From an uncultured Acetatifactor sp. (GTDB taxonomy: Bacteria > Bacillota > Clostridia > Lachnospirales > Lachnospiraceae): a stretch of 22,657 nucleotides of DNA. Below, piece after piece: positions 8,183 to 14,711 of this stretch; the stretch's first letter is position 1; each line of letters starts with the position of its first letter. The DNA lies in the NCBI GenBank assembly GCA_910585665.1, contig CAJUFI010000014.1, positions 1 to 22,657 of the forward strand. The letters run 5' to 3'. The position numbers were made by a program, and so were the translations under genes. The notes beneath the pieces were generated by a model. That model had not been told where the DNA came from. It made no database searches and saw only the letters and a list, made by a program, of their open reading frames with translations.

Positions 8183-9442
8183 TCATATATACCAGACCGG
8201 GATCTGCAGTATATTTTCTCTAAGGGCCCCGACCTGTGGGCAATTGCATAAAATCGCCCCCATCCCCCGCCTTTTTCCGGGAATCTGGTCCAAAACATCA
8301 AAGGCCGCTGTCGTGATTGCCTTTGCCTGTGTGTTTTTCTTGATTTCAATCGGATATAATACGCCATTTTCCTCAATGATTAAATCTATTTCTGATTCCA
8401 GCTCCTGCAGCTTGCCGTCCTCCGTTGTTTTTTTCTTATCACGCCCGCGGTAATAGGATACGAAATGCCGGTAATCCAGGCCTTCATTGGAAAAGGATTT
8501 TAAAATTTCGGACACGGCAAATGTCTCAAATACAGGCCCGCTCATCGCGCCGTAAGCCAGAGTTTCCGGTGTCAGCCATCTCGTAAGATAACAGACCAGA
8601 CCGGTATCCCTGAAATACAATTTTGGCGACTTAATCGCCCTTTTCAGGACGTTGGAGGTATATGGCTCCAGTAAATAGACAATCCCGGATGCTTCTAAAA
8701 TGGATATCCAGTTTTTCACCGTTTTCACATCTTTCCCGATCTCTGACGCTATAGCGGAGAAATTTAGGATTTCCCCTGTCCGCGCGGCAGCCGCAATCAT
8801 GAATTGCCTGAATGCGGTCAGATCCTGCACCGCCGCCAGCTCCCTGACATCCCTCTCCATGTAAGTCTTTACATAGTCTGCGTAAAACGCGTTCCATTCC
8901 TTATCCGCATCCTGTAGCTCGGGATATCCGCCCAGATGGATGATTTCCCAGATATTTTCCCGCTTTTTTAAAGTCTTTTTCCTTTCTATCACGTACTCCA
9001 TCGTGGGGAGAAAATGGCTGTTGAAAGCATCCCTCGTGCACTCGCGCATGGACAGTCCTGAAAGCTCAATGATTCCGATCCGTCCGGACAAGGATTCCGA
9101 AACATTCTGCATAAGGTGAAAGGGCTGTGAACCGGACAGAAAGAACAGCCCCTTTTCTTCGCTTTCATCGCACTTTATCTTAATATAACGGAACAATTCC
9201 TTTGCCCTTTGCACTTCGTCAATGGTTACAGGCGGAGCGTTCAGCGTCAAAAACATGTCTCCCGCTTCCCTTGCCTGCTGTTCCAGAAATGGGTCATCCA
9301 AAGACACATATCTTCTGTCGGGAAATGCTTTCTTGAGCAACGTAGATTTCCCTACCTGACGCGCACCTGTGACAAGAATCGATTTGTATGTCTTTTCGTA
9401 CTTATATAGACGGTCTTCCAGTGCCCTTGAAATATAATTCAT
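8183..9442 (-). CDS. ATP-binding protein, AAA_14 plus DUF4143
   Basis: This 419-residue protein has the usual length and layout of its family. An N-terminal P-loop domain has Walker A GARQVGKST at 26-34 and Walker B PVTIDEVQ with the DE pair at 75-76, followed by the sensor-like FLSGSQ near 102-107. A winged-helix-like stretch (TGEILNFSAIASEIG) leads into the DUF4143 region. Near the C-terminus, ESEIDLIIEENG and PIEIKKN resemble a PD-(D/E)XK core. Proteins of this type are common, often horizontally moved, and of unproven function. An AGGGGAAATAGG stretch precedes the ATG. A strong promoter and an inverted repeat lie directly upstream. Confidence 0.9.
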   Translation of the reverse strand: MNYISRALEDRLYKYEKTYKSILVTGARQVGKSTLLKKAFPDRRYVSLDDPFLEQQAREAGDMFLTLNAPPVTIDEVQRAKELFRYIKIKCDESEEKGLFFLSGSQPFHLMQNVSESLSGRIGIIELSGLSMRECTRDAFNSHFLPTMEYVIERKKTLKKRENIWEIIHLGGYPELQDADKEWNAFYADYVKTYMERDVRELAAVQDLTAFRQFMIAAAARTGEILNFSAIASEIGKDVKTVKNWISILEASGIVYLLEPYTSNVLKRAIKSPKLYFRDTGLVCYLTRWLTPETLAYGAMSGPVFETFAVSEILKSFSNEGLDYRHFVSYYRGRDKKKTTEDGKLQELESEIDLIIEENGVLYPIEIKKNTQAKAITTAAFDVLDQIPGKRRGMGAILCNCPQVGALRENILQIPVWYI

Positions 9443-9469
9443 CCTATTTCCCCTATTCTAAAATGGTTG

Positions 9470-9502
9470 TGGCAAATCTGGAATCACATTCCAGATTTGC
9501 CA
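9470..9502 (-). promoter_or_regulatory. perfect 15-bp inverted repeat at the transcription start, probable operator
   Basis: GGCAAATCTGGAAT (9471-9484) and its exact complement (9488-9501) surround CAC; a flanking T-A pair makes 15 bp per arm. It begins 2 nt downstream of the -10 box and ends 27 nt before the DUF4143 start codon, so a bound repressor would block initiation. As RNA, part of it would form a 5' hairpin. Confidence 0.6.
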
Positions 9503-9504
9503 AA

Positions 9505-9533
9505 ATCATATCATAGGATATGCTTTTTTTCAA
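9505..9533 (-). promoter_or_regulatory. strong sigma-A type promoter of the DUF4143 gene
   Basis: On the minus strand TTGAAA (9533-9528), a 17-nt spacer and TATGAT (9510-9505) form a near-consensus promoter driving the gene that starts at 9442. Confidence 0.7.
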
Positions 9534-9640
9534 GCCTTATACCACATTTTAATATATTTTTCTGTCCACCCGGCAAATCCAGTGTGGCAATACCATCCGT
9601 GGGTTCCGGTGTCAAAGGGGCGTAGGTAAGGGTGGATTTC

Positions 9641-9655
9641 GTAGACAATTCCTTA
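9641..9655. repeat. half-copy of the TAAGGAATTGTC palindromic repeat
   Basis: GTAGACAATTCCTTA matches the right end of the 106-bp repeats at 11720-13227. It sits 27 nt past the oleate hydratase stop. The left half is not recognisable here. Confidence 0.55.
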
Positions 9656-9682
9656 CTGCCGTCTGGACATCAACCAGCGGTT

Positions 9683-11656
9683 TTACAGCATGCCCTCTTT
9701 CAGCACGTCATGGTCACGCAGCACCTTTTCCACCACAGTCCCTTTGACGAAGTGGAGCAGGGGCTTCTTCAGGGCGTTCAGGGGGCCGGGCAGCTGGATC
9801 TCCAGGGGAGACTTGCCGTCCATGAGCTTCACGCTGCTGTCCAGGAGCTCCCGGATATCGTAGACGCTGCCCCAGACCTCGGGCACTCCTCTGTCCACGC
9901 CCAGCAGCCCGTACACGGCTTCCATGGCGGTGCGCACGGAGTATTCGGTGGTGAAGACGGTGTCCCTGGGGGTCTCCGCGAACTGTCCCAGGAAAGCGAA
10001 GTTGACACATCCGTCAGGAATCACGTCCGGGCGGTCGCCCTTCCTCCTGGGCATGAAGAAGGCAGTGATATAAGGCATCATGGTGGGTACGCAGACGGCG
10101 CTGTGTTCCGCCAGCTCCGGAATGTCCTCCACGGGCACGCCGATGTGGTAGAGCCATTCTTCTGTGATCTCCTTGCCGGTGCATTCCCTCATGGGCTTCT
10201 TCACGAAGTCCCCGGGCACGTCCGTGAACAGGCCGTACACCCAGACGCAGACTTTGTCCTTGTCCTGTTCCCTGAACTGTCCCTGGCGATTGATGGTCCA
10301 GCTCAGGAGCCAGGAGGAGTCCTTGCAGCTGACGATGCCGCCGGTGACCACTCTGCCGCTCTTAGGGTCACGCTTGCAGATATCGGTGATATAGGGCAGT
10401 ATCCTGTCGTCCAGGGTGGTGACGGTGGCGGACTCCCAGTTGGTCTTGGCCACGTCGGAGCAGAATTTCTCCGGATGCCCGAAAGCGGGATCCTGGACGG
10501 CGATGTTGCGCCACAGGCTCCAGCAGCCGCTGGTGCGGACTTCGGCATCCCCGTTGGGGGCGTGGTTCTGGTCGCCGTAGATGGTGCCCTCGGTGCAGCT
10601 TCCGTTGGTGACGAAGACCAGGTCGTTCTCCGTGAGCATGATTCCTTTTTCCACGCCTTTTACCTTGCACTCGATGGCTTTCGCTATCTTTTTGCCGTCC
10701 TCTTTCTCAAATATCACATTGGTGACTTCGGTGCTGAACTGGAAGTCCACGCCGGCGGCCTCCAGGTACTTCTGCATGGGCAGGATCAGGGATTCGTACT
10801 GGTTGTACTTGGTGAACTTCAGGGCGCTGAAGTCCGGCAGGCCCGCGATATGGTGGATGAAGCGCTGGAAGTACAGCTTCATCTCCAGGGCGCTGTGCCA
10901 GTTCTCGAAAGCGAACATGGTGCGCCAGTACAGCCAGAAGGTGGAGTTGAAGACTTCCTCATCGAACACGTCCTCGATGGTCTTGTCGTACAGGTCTTCG
11001 TCCCTGGTCATGAACAGCTTCATGATTTCCATTGCGCCCTTCTGGCTTAGGTTGAACTTGCCGTCGGTATGGGCGTCCTTTCCGCGGCTCACGGTGGCCC
11101 GGCAGAGGGAGTAGTTGGGGTCTTCCTTGTTCAGCCAGTAGAATTCGTCCAGCACGGACGCGCCTGGGGTCTCCAGGGAGGGGATGCTGCGGAAGAGGTC
11201 CCAGAGACACTCGAAATGGTTCTCCATCTCCCGGCCGCCCCGCATGATATACCCCCTGGTGGGGTCGAAGATGCCGTCACAGGCGCCCCCCGCGATGTCC
11301 ATGGCTTCCAGGATGTGGATGTGGCCGCCGGGCATCTGGCCGTCCCGTACCAGGAAGCAGGCCGCCGCCAGGGAGGCCAGGCCGCTGCCTACGATGTAGG
11401 CGCTCTTCTCGTCCACGCCCTGGGGCTTCCGGGGCCTTGCAAAGGCTTCATAGTTGCCGTTGGAGTAGTAGATGCCCTTGCTGTTCTTTTCATGCTTTCC
11501 CAGCTCGGTGTTGCGGTATTCCGATTTCCCGGGGGCGGGGGCTGCCTTTTTCCCGGCCGCCTTTTGTGCTGTCTTATGTTTGGTTGCTACGATAGCGGCG
11601 GCGCCTGCGCCGGCTGCGATCGCTGCTGTGATTGCCAGATTCTTCTTCTTTGCCAT
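9683..11656 (-). CDS. ohyA: oleate hydratase (myosin-cross-reactive antigen family), with hydrophobic N-terminal extension
   Basis: This FAD-dependent hydratase family adds water to the cis-9 double bond of oleic and related acids, giving 10-hydroxy fatty acids, a detoxification and lipid-modification step in gut Firmicutes. The protein has 657 residues. The FAD-binding start AYIVGSGLASLAAACFL is at 86-102 and HILEAMDIAGGACDG follows. RGGREME at 139-145 holds the conserved glutamate region, and YWRTMFAFENWHSALEMK follows near 260. The family core seen in lactobacilli begins at about residue 62 (IYYSNGNYEAFARPRKP). Here it is preceded by about 60 extra residues: a lysine-rich start, an Ala-rich hydrophobic stretch (7-25) that could be a membrane anchor, and a K/A/P linker. 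The start follows AAAGGACGG. A TetR-type gene lies upstream on the same strand. Confidence 0.93.
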   Translation of the reverse strand: MAKKKNLAITAAIAAGAGAAAIVATKHKTAQKAAGKKAAPAPGKSEYRNTELGKHEKNSKGIYYSNGNYEAFARPRKPQGVDEKSAYIVGSGLASLAAACFLVRDGQMPGGHIHILEAMDIAGGACDGIFDPTRGYIMRGGREMENHFECLWDLFRSIPSLETPGASVLDEFYWLNKEDPNYSLCRATVSRGKDAHTDGKFNLSQKGAMEIMKLFMTRDEDLYDKTIEDVFDEEVFNSTFWLYWRTMFAFENWHSALEMKLYFQRFIHHIAGLPDFSALKFTKYNQYESLILPMQKYLEAAGVDFQFSTEVTNVIFEKEDGKKIAKAIECKVKGVEKGIMLTENDLVFVTNGSCTEGTIYGDQNHAPNGDAEVRTSGCWSLWRNIAVQDPAFGHPEKFCSDVAKTNWESATVTTLDDRILPYITDICKRDPKSGRVVTGGIVSCKDSSWLLSWTINRQGQFREQDKDKVCVWVYGLFTDVPGDFVKKPMRECTGKEITEEWLYHIGVPVEDIPELAEHSAVCVPTMMPYITAFFMPRRKGDRPDVIPDGCVNFAFLGQFAETPRDTVFTTEYSVRTAMEAVYGLLGVDRGVPEVWGSVYDIRELLDSSVKLMDGKSPLEIQLPGPLNALKKPLLHFVKGTVVEKVLRDHDVLKEGML

Positions 11657-11719
11657 TTTTATTCCGTCCTTTCTTTTTCTTTCAGGTGCGGCCGCCGGGA
11701 GAATGTGTGGCGGCTGTTC

Positions 11720-11826
11720 TTTAGGAATTGTCGGAAAATAACTGATGCAACTTGTTTAGGAGAAAGCCCAGAAATACAACGAAAACGGCTATAAACTCGC
11801 ATCAGTTATTTGTAGACAATTCCTTA
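11720..11826. repeat. imperfect palindromic repeat, copy A
   Basis: The ends are inverted repeats of about 27 bp (TTAGGAATTGTC, five variable bases, ATAACTGATGC, and the reverse at the right end finishing CAATTCCTTA) around a variable centre of roughly 50 bp. Copies B and C share both arms and several central words (AAAGCC, GAAATACAA). No coding capacity is seen. It lies 64 bp upstream of the oleate hydratase start, so it is in the leader or promoter region. Confidence 0.8.
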
Positions 11827-11872
11827 TGATGGTATCTTAACGCCTTTTTATTCTTTTTCCAATTTACAAAAC

Positions 11873-11910
11873 AGCCCCAATGATAAAAAACTTATCACCT
11901 GGGGCTTTTT
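11873..11910. terminator. possible bidirectional terminator
   Basis: AGCCCCA (11873-11879) pairs with TGGGGCT (11900-11906), and TGATAA (81-86) with TTATCA (92-97), around an AAAAAC loop. A T-run follows on the plus strand (11906-11910), and GTTTTG follows on the minus strand. It would end the tetR-type transcript before the oleate hydratase gene. Confidence 0.6.
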
Positions 11911-11939
11911 GATAAATTTTCCAGTCCGATATTACATGA

Positions 11940-12176
11940 GCCAGCCATTTTACGCCGCATGGTTGCGGTGAGGCGGAAAAACCAGCCAACATAGGCGCCG
12001 CGAAGGGTGACGGATATGTGGCACCCCCCGTAATACCCGTATTGCAGCGGCGTGGCCACTTTGCTGCATGGATTGCAAACTATCTTACAGTGGACGGCGG
12101 GGCGATGCTATATAAAGCGAAAAATGTCACAGACATCCCCGATGGCCTGGAGTCGGAGTATGAGTGGAATGATTGA
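11940..12176 (+). other. gene-poor stretch holding an open frame without a start
   Basis: The region between copy A and the TetR-type gene has no supported gene. A 78-codon plus-strand stretch is open from after TGA 11937-11939 to TGA 12174-12176 and includes NYLTVDGGAML and a hydrophilic end (DGLESEYEWND). It has no start codon with a ribosome binding site. It may be the tail of a lost gene. Confidence 0.25.
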
Positions 12177-12215
12177 ACCGGCATTTCGGCGGAGGAATCG
12201 TGTATGGATCGGGGG

Positions 12216-12800
12216 TTATTCTTCTGAATGATGGGAAATAGATTCCGGTTGAACGAAATTGCGTATACAATTATCGATACTGCCGTGCATCAGGGTACAG
12301 ACCCTGTCCGTGATCTCCCTGTAGTCCGCCTTCATCCCCTCCGCGATCCAGTCCAGCATCACGCCCACGAAGCCGTACTTGTAGAATTCCGCAATGAAAG
12401 CTTTGTCCGCCTGGGCCAGTCCGGTTCCCGCCGCTTTTTCCTCTACCACACTGGCAATCAGCTCATAGGTGAGCTTGTACAGATAGCTCTCGATTTTGTC
12501 CTTGCTGACGGAGCGGTAGACGTTCAGGATGAAGGGCTTGTTCTCCAGCACCGCCTCGAAGACCTGGCACAGCCCCTCTTGCCAGGTATCGTAAGTCTTC
12601 TTGTCCTGTAGGGCGCGTCTGCCGTCCTCCACGCAGACCCACTCTATCAGGTCGTAGATGTCCCTGAAATGGTAGTAGAAGGACATGCGGCTGATGCCGC
12701 AGTCTGTGGCCAGGTCGTTGATGGTGATTTTGTCCAGGGGCTTGTGCAGCATCAGCTTTTTCAGTGACGCTTCCAGCGCCGGCTTGGTGGTATTGGGCAT
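12216..12800 (-). CDS. TetR/AcrR-family transcriptional regulator
   Basis: This 194-residue protein has a typical TetR layout. The N-terminal helix-turn-helix at about 24-46 reads ITINDLATDCGISRMSFYYHF, with the classic FYYHF recognition end, followed by DIYDLIEWV. The C-terminal region resembles the TetR_C_8 type. The start at 12800 is preferred over an in-frame ATG 24 codons upstream because GAAGGGAG lies 7 nt before it. It is on the same strand as, and upstream of, the oleate hydratase gene, from which a terminator-like hairpin and repeat copy A separate it. A fatty-acid-responsive control of the hydratase is a reasonable guess, not shown by the sequence. Confidence 0.88.
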   Translation of the reverse strand: MPNTTKPALEASLKKLMLHKPLDKITINDLATDCGISRMSFYYHFRDIYDLIEWVCVEDGRRALQDKKTYDTWQEGLCQVFEAVLENKPFILNVYRSVSKDKIESYLYKLTYELIASVVEEKAAGTGLAQADKAFIAEFYKYGFVGVMLDWIAEGMKADYREITDRVCTLMHGSIDNCIRNFVQPESISHHSEE

Positions 12801-12968
12801 GTTTTTGCTCCCTTCTATTGGGCAGATGTTCCGTCCATGGACGCCAGCTCTTCTTTCAGCGACCCGATTCACGCTTCGATGGCCTGTATCAGGAGAAGCT
12901 GCTGGCGCAGAACGGCCTTGCCTGTGGCCGGGACTCTGTTAAGTTTGACATCTGCCCCGCCCGGCACT

Positions 12969-13074
12969 TTAGGAACTGCCGGAAAATAACTGCTGCAGCT
13001 TCTGTAGGAAAAAGCCTTGAAACACAAGGAAAGCGGCTCTCAACTCGCAGCAGTTATTTGTAGACAATTTCTTA
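12969..13074. repeat. imperfect palindromic repeat, copy B
   Basis: This has the same arms as copy A (TTAGGAACTGCCGGAAAATA at left, CAGTTATTTGTAGACAATTT at right) with the inner pair GCTGCA and CGCAGC. It lies between the TetR-type and Rrf2-type genes, 47 bp from copy C and in the same orientation. Confidence 0.8.
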
Positions 13075-13121
13075 GTATGGGCAGACGCTGTTTTAGATTT
13101 ATGCCGTAACTTTCCCTTGAC

Positions 13122-13227
13122 TTAGGAATTGTCGGAAAATAACTGCTGCAATTGCTTCAGGCAAAAGCCCGGAAATACAATAAAAATTGCCATAAACTTG
13201 CAGCAGTTATTTGTAGACACTTCCTTA
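13122..13227. repeat. imperfect palindromic repeat, copy C
   Basis: TTAGGAATTGTCGGAAAATA at left and GCAGTTATTTGTAGACACTT at right mark this third copy. Its last three bases (TTA on the plus strand) are the TAA stop codon of the Rrf2-type gene, so insertion ended precisely at, or supplied, the gene's stop. Confidence 0.8.
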
Positions 13228-13650
13228 CTCTCCCTGGTTCCAACGGGCCTTTTCTGCCAGGTCAGCGATGGTCACGCCGTCTACGACCTGGTTGATGGCC
13301 CCATAGAGGTCACGCCACACATCCAGCGTCTCACAAGTGTCCCAGCGCTCACAGGCGTCCGCGCCGTCCTCCAGACAGGCCACAGGCGCCAGGGAGCCCT
13401 CCGTCAGCCGCAGAATCATGCCCACCGTATATTCTTTGGGAGCCTTCGCCAGACGGTAGCCGCCCTGGGCGCCCCGGACGCTCTTCACATATCCGGCCTT
13501 GTTCAGGATGGAGATGATCTGTTCCAGATATTTTTCCGAGATGCCCTGTCTGGCGGCGATGTCCTTTGCCTTGATGCATTCGCCGGTATCGTGCAGCGCC
13601 AGATCCAGCATCACCCTTGTGGCGTACCTGCCTTTGGTGGATATCTTCAT
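13225..13650 (-). CDS. Rrf2/IscR-family transcriptional regulator with three cysteines
   Basis: This 141-residue protein starts with the Rrf2 hallmark MKISTKGRYATRVMLDLA and a winged helix with IAARQGISEKYLEQIISILNKAGYVKSVRGAQGGYRLA. Cys92, Cys100 and Cys106 lie in the loop where IscR and NsrR hold an iron-sulfur cluster; spacing is C-x7-C-x5-C, slightly longer than IscR's C-x5-C-x5-C. A cluster-bound sensor of iron-sulfur state, redox or NO is therefore likely, though its targets are unknown. No iscS or iscU gene is adjacent. An AAAGGAAAAG site precedes the ATG. The stop codon overlaps palindromic repeat copy C. Confidence 0.9.
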   Translation of the reverse strand: MKISTKGRYATRVMLDLALHDTGECIKAKDIAARQGISEKYLEQIISILNKAGYVKSVRGAQGGYRLAKAPKEYTVGMILRLTEGSLAPVACLEDGADACERWDTCETLDVWRDLYGAINQVVDGVTIADLAEKARWNQGE

Positions 13651-13682
13651 AATAGCTTTTCCTTTTCTGCTTCTATCTTGTT

Positions 13683-13997
13683 TTATCCGATCAGTACTTC
13701 CTTCTCGCGGAACGCAAAACCGTATTTTCTCATTCGCTCTGTCGGTATGCCTTTAGCCGGAAGAAAAGTCTCATACCGTAGTTCCTCGATTTGGCCCGGA
13801 GCAGTCTGTACAGTATCTTTCAGGCAACCCTGGAACAAATCGCCCCGGTTCGCATATTCCAGGGAGAAGAACTGCTGCATCATGCTCATGTTCAGGGGCT
13901 TTCTAAATCGCCTGGGACGGGTGATCAAAGTGACGACATCCGGATTCAAATGTATCATGATACTTGTAAGCAGCGGTTTTTCCGCTATGGAAATCAT
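13683..13997 (-). CDS. unrecognised small reading frame, possibly a gene remnant
   Basis: A 104-codon frame begins MISIAEKPLLTSIMIHLNPD and ends RKYGFAFREKEVLIG. Its composition is protein-like (ordinary residue mix, no low complexity), but no ribosome binding site precedes the ATG and I do not recognise the family. It is on the same strand as the Rrf2-type gene 32 bp downstream. It may be the end of a longer protein whose 5' part (14000-14190) is out of frame. Confidence 0.35.
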   Translation of the reverse strand: MISIAEKPLLTSIMIHLNPDVVTLITRPRRFRKPLNMSMMQQFFSLEYANRGDLFQGCLKDTVQTAPGQIEELRYETFLPAKGIPTERMRKYGFAFREKEVLIG

Positions 13998-14177
13998 AAC
14001 ACAATTTAACAGAACCGTCTATATGAACCTGCATAGGTGCGACCGTCCATATTCGTTGCCATCCGGTAACGGCTGTGGTAAAATAACACAGTCTGATGTG
14101 CCTCAACAATCGGATACAGACAACCAATATTATGCATATTACTCGGAGAAGAGCTTCTCCATGGCAGCGGCAATGCA

Positions 14178-14477
14178 TTGGCATGCAAGCTGTGGCTTGA
14201 TTACTTCGGCAGTTGGAATAATTTTATTGAAAAGAACTTTATGCAGGATTTCGTAGATGTGGATATTGAAGATGGTTATAAAGTCAGACTATTTTTCAAA
14301 GGACATAGTTGGGATAAGCCAAAACCTGAAAACCTGGATGAATTTGAAGCTTTATTTCAAAATGCCAGCGAAATGATAGAGAAAAGAACCAAACGTATTG
14401 TTGATGCATTAGTTGCAGAATACAAACAGATAGACAGCATTATGAAAAAACTGGATAAAATCGGCGCGAAAAAATAA
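14178..14477 (+). CDS. unrecognised small protein, start uncertain
   Basis: The frame is open from before 14178 (TTG) to TAA 14475-14477. The C-terminal part is convincingly protein-like: DFVDVDIEDGYKVRLFFKG, then a charged helical stretch with SEMIEKRTKRIVDALVAEYKQ and a lysine-rich end (KLDKIGAKK), perhaps a coiled coil. No clear ribosome binding site is visible for the TTG or for ATG 14240. It may be a fragment of a larger gene. No family is recognised. Confidence 0.4.
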   Translation: MACKLWLDYFGSWNNFIEKNFMQDFVDVDIEDGYKVRLFFKGHSWDKPKPENLDEFEALFQNASEMIEKRTKRIVDALVAEYKQIDSIMKKLDKIGAKK

Positions 14478-14563
14478 TAAAGCGTTCCAGAGATTGACGA
14501 GTTTGTAATCGTGGACGAGGGAGTCATCCTGTATTGTATTTTCCGGAGCAATCCCTTATAATG

Positions 14564-14621
14564 GAATCAGGAACTGGCACGAAATAATTTGCGCAGGTTA
14601 TTTTGGGACAATTCCTGATTC
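14564..14621. repeat. 58-bp imperfect palindrome related to the TAAGGAATTGTC repeats
   Basis: GAATCAGGAACTG at left and GGACAATTCCTGATTC at right form inverted arms of about 27 bp with mismatches. The inner words GGAATTGTC and AAATAA resemble the arms of copies A-C, but the variable centre is missing. It lies upstream of the ankyrin gene. Confidence 0.6.
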
Positions 14622-14626
14622 GCTCT

Positions 14627-14652
14627 GAATCCTGGCGTGAAAATCAGGATTC
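14627..14652. promoter_or_regulatory. 8-bp hairpin upstream of the ankyrin gene
   Basis: GAATCCTG (14627-14634) and CAGGATTC (14645-14652) form a perfect stem around 10 nt, about 60 nt before the ankyrin start. It could be a leader hairpin. There is no T-run. Confidence 0.35.
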
Positions 14653-14711
14653 CATAGAGGAAAGAGCGGCTCGGAGATTCCGGGCGGCTGATTCAAGATA
14701 AGGAGGCAGCT

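Noticed and set aside
8640..8900. Minus-strand 88-codon frame inside the DUF4143 gene
   Set aside because: It overlaps a conserved gene in another frame and has low-complexity, arginine- and glycine-rich content typical of a frame shadow.
9632..11050. Long plus-strand open frame of 472 codons opposite the oleate hydratase
   Set aside because: It is the antisense shadow of a strongly recognised gene; its translation is rich in H, V, G and D with no domain, as expected from reversed GC-rich codons.
12801..12968. Plus-strand stretch that reads RFDGLYQEKLLAQNGLACG between the TetR gene and repeat B
   Set aside because: It is short, has no start or stop context, and overlaps the upstream part of the TetR frame; it may be a gene remnant but I cannot support it.
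14006..14188. Minus-strand 60-codon frame with a protein-like middle (NIGCLYPIVEAHQTVLFYHS)
   Set aside because: No ribosome binding site and no recognised family; it could be the out-of-frame 5' part of the 13683-13997 frame, but that is speculation.
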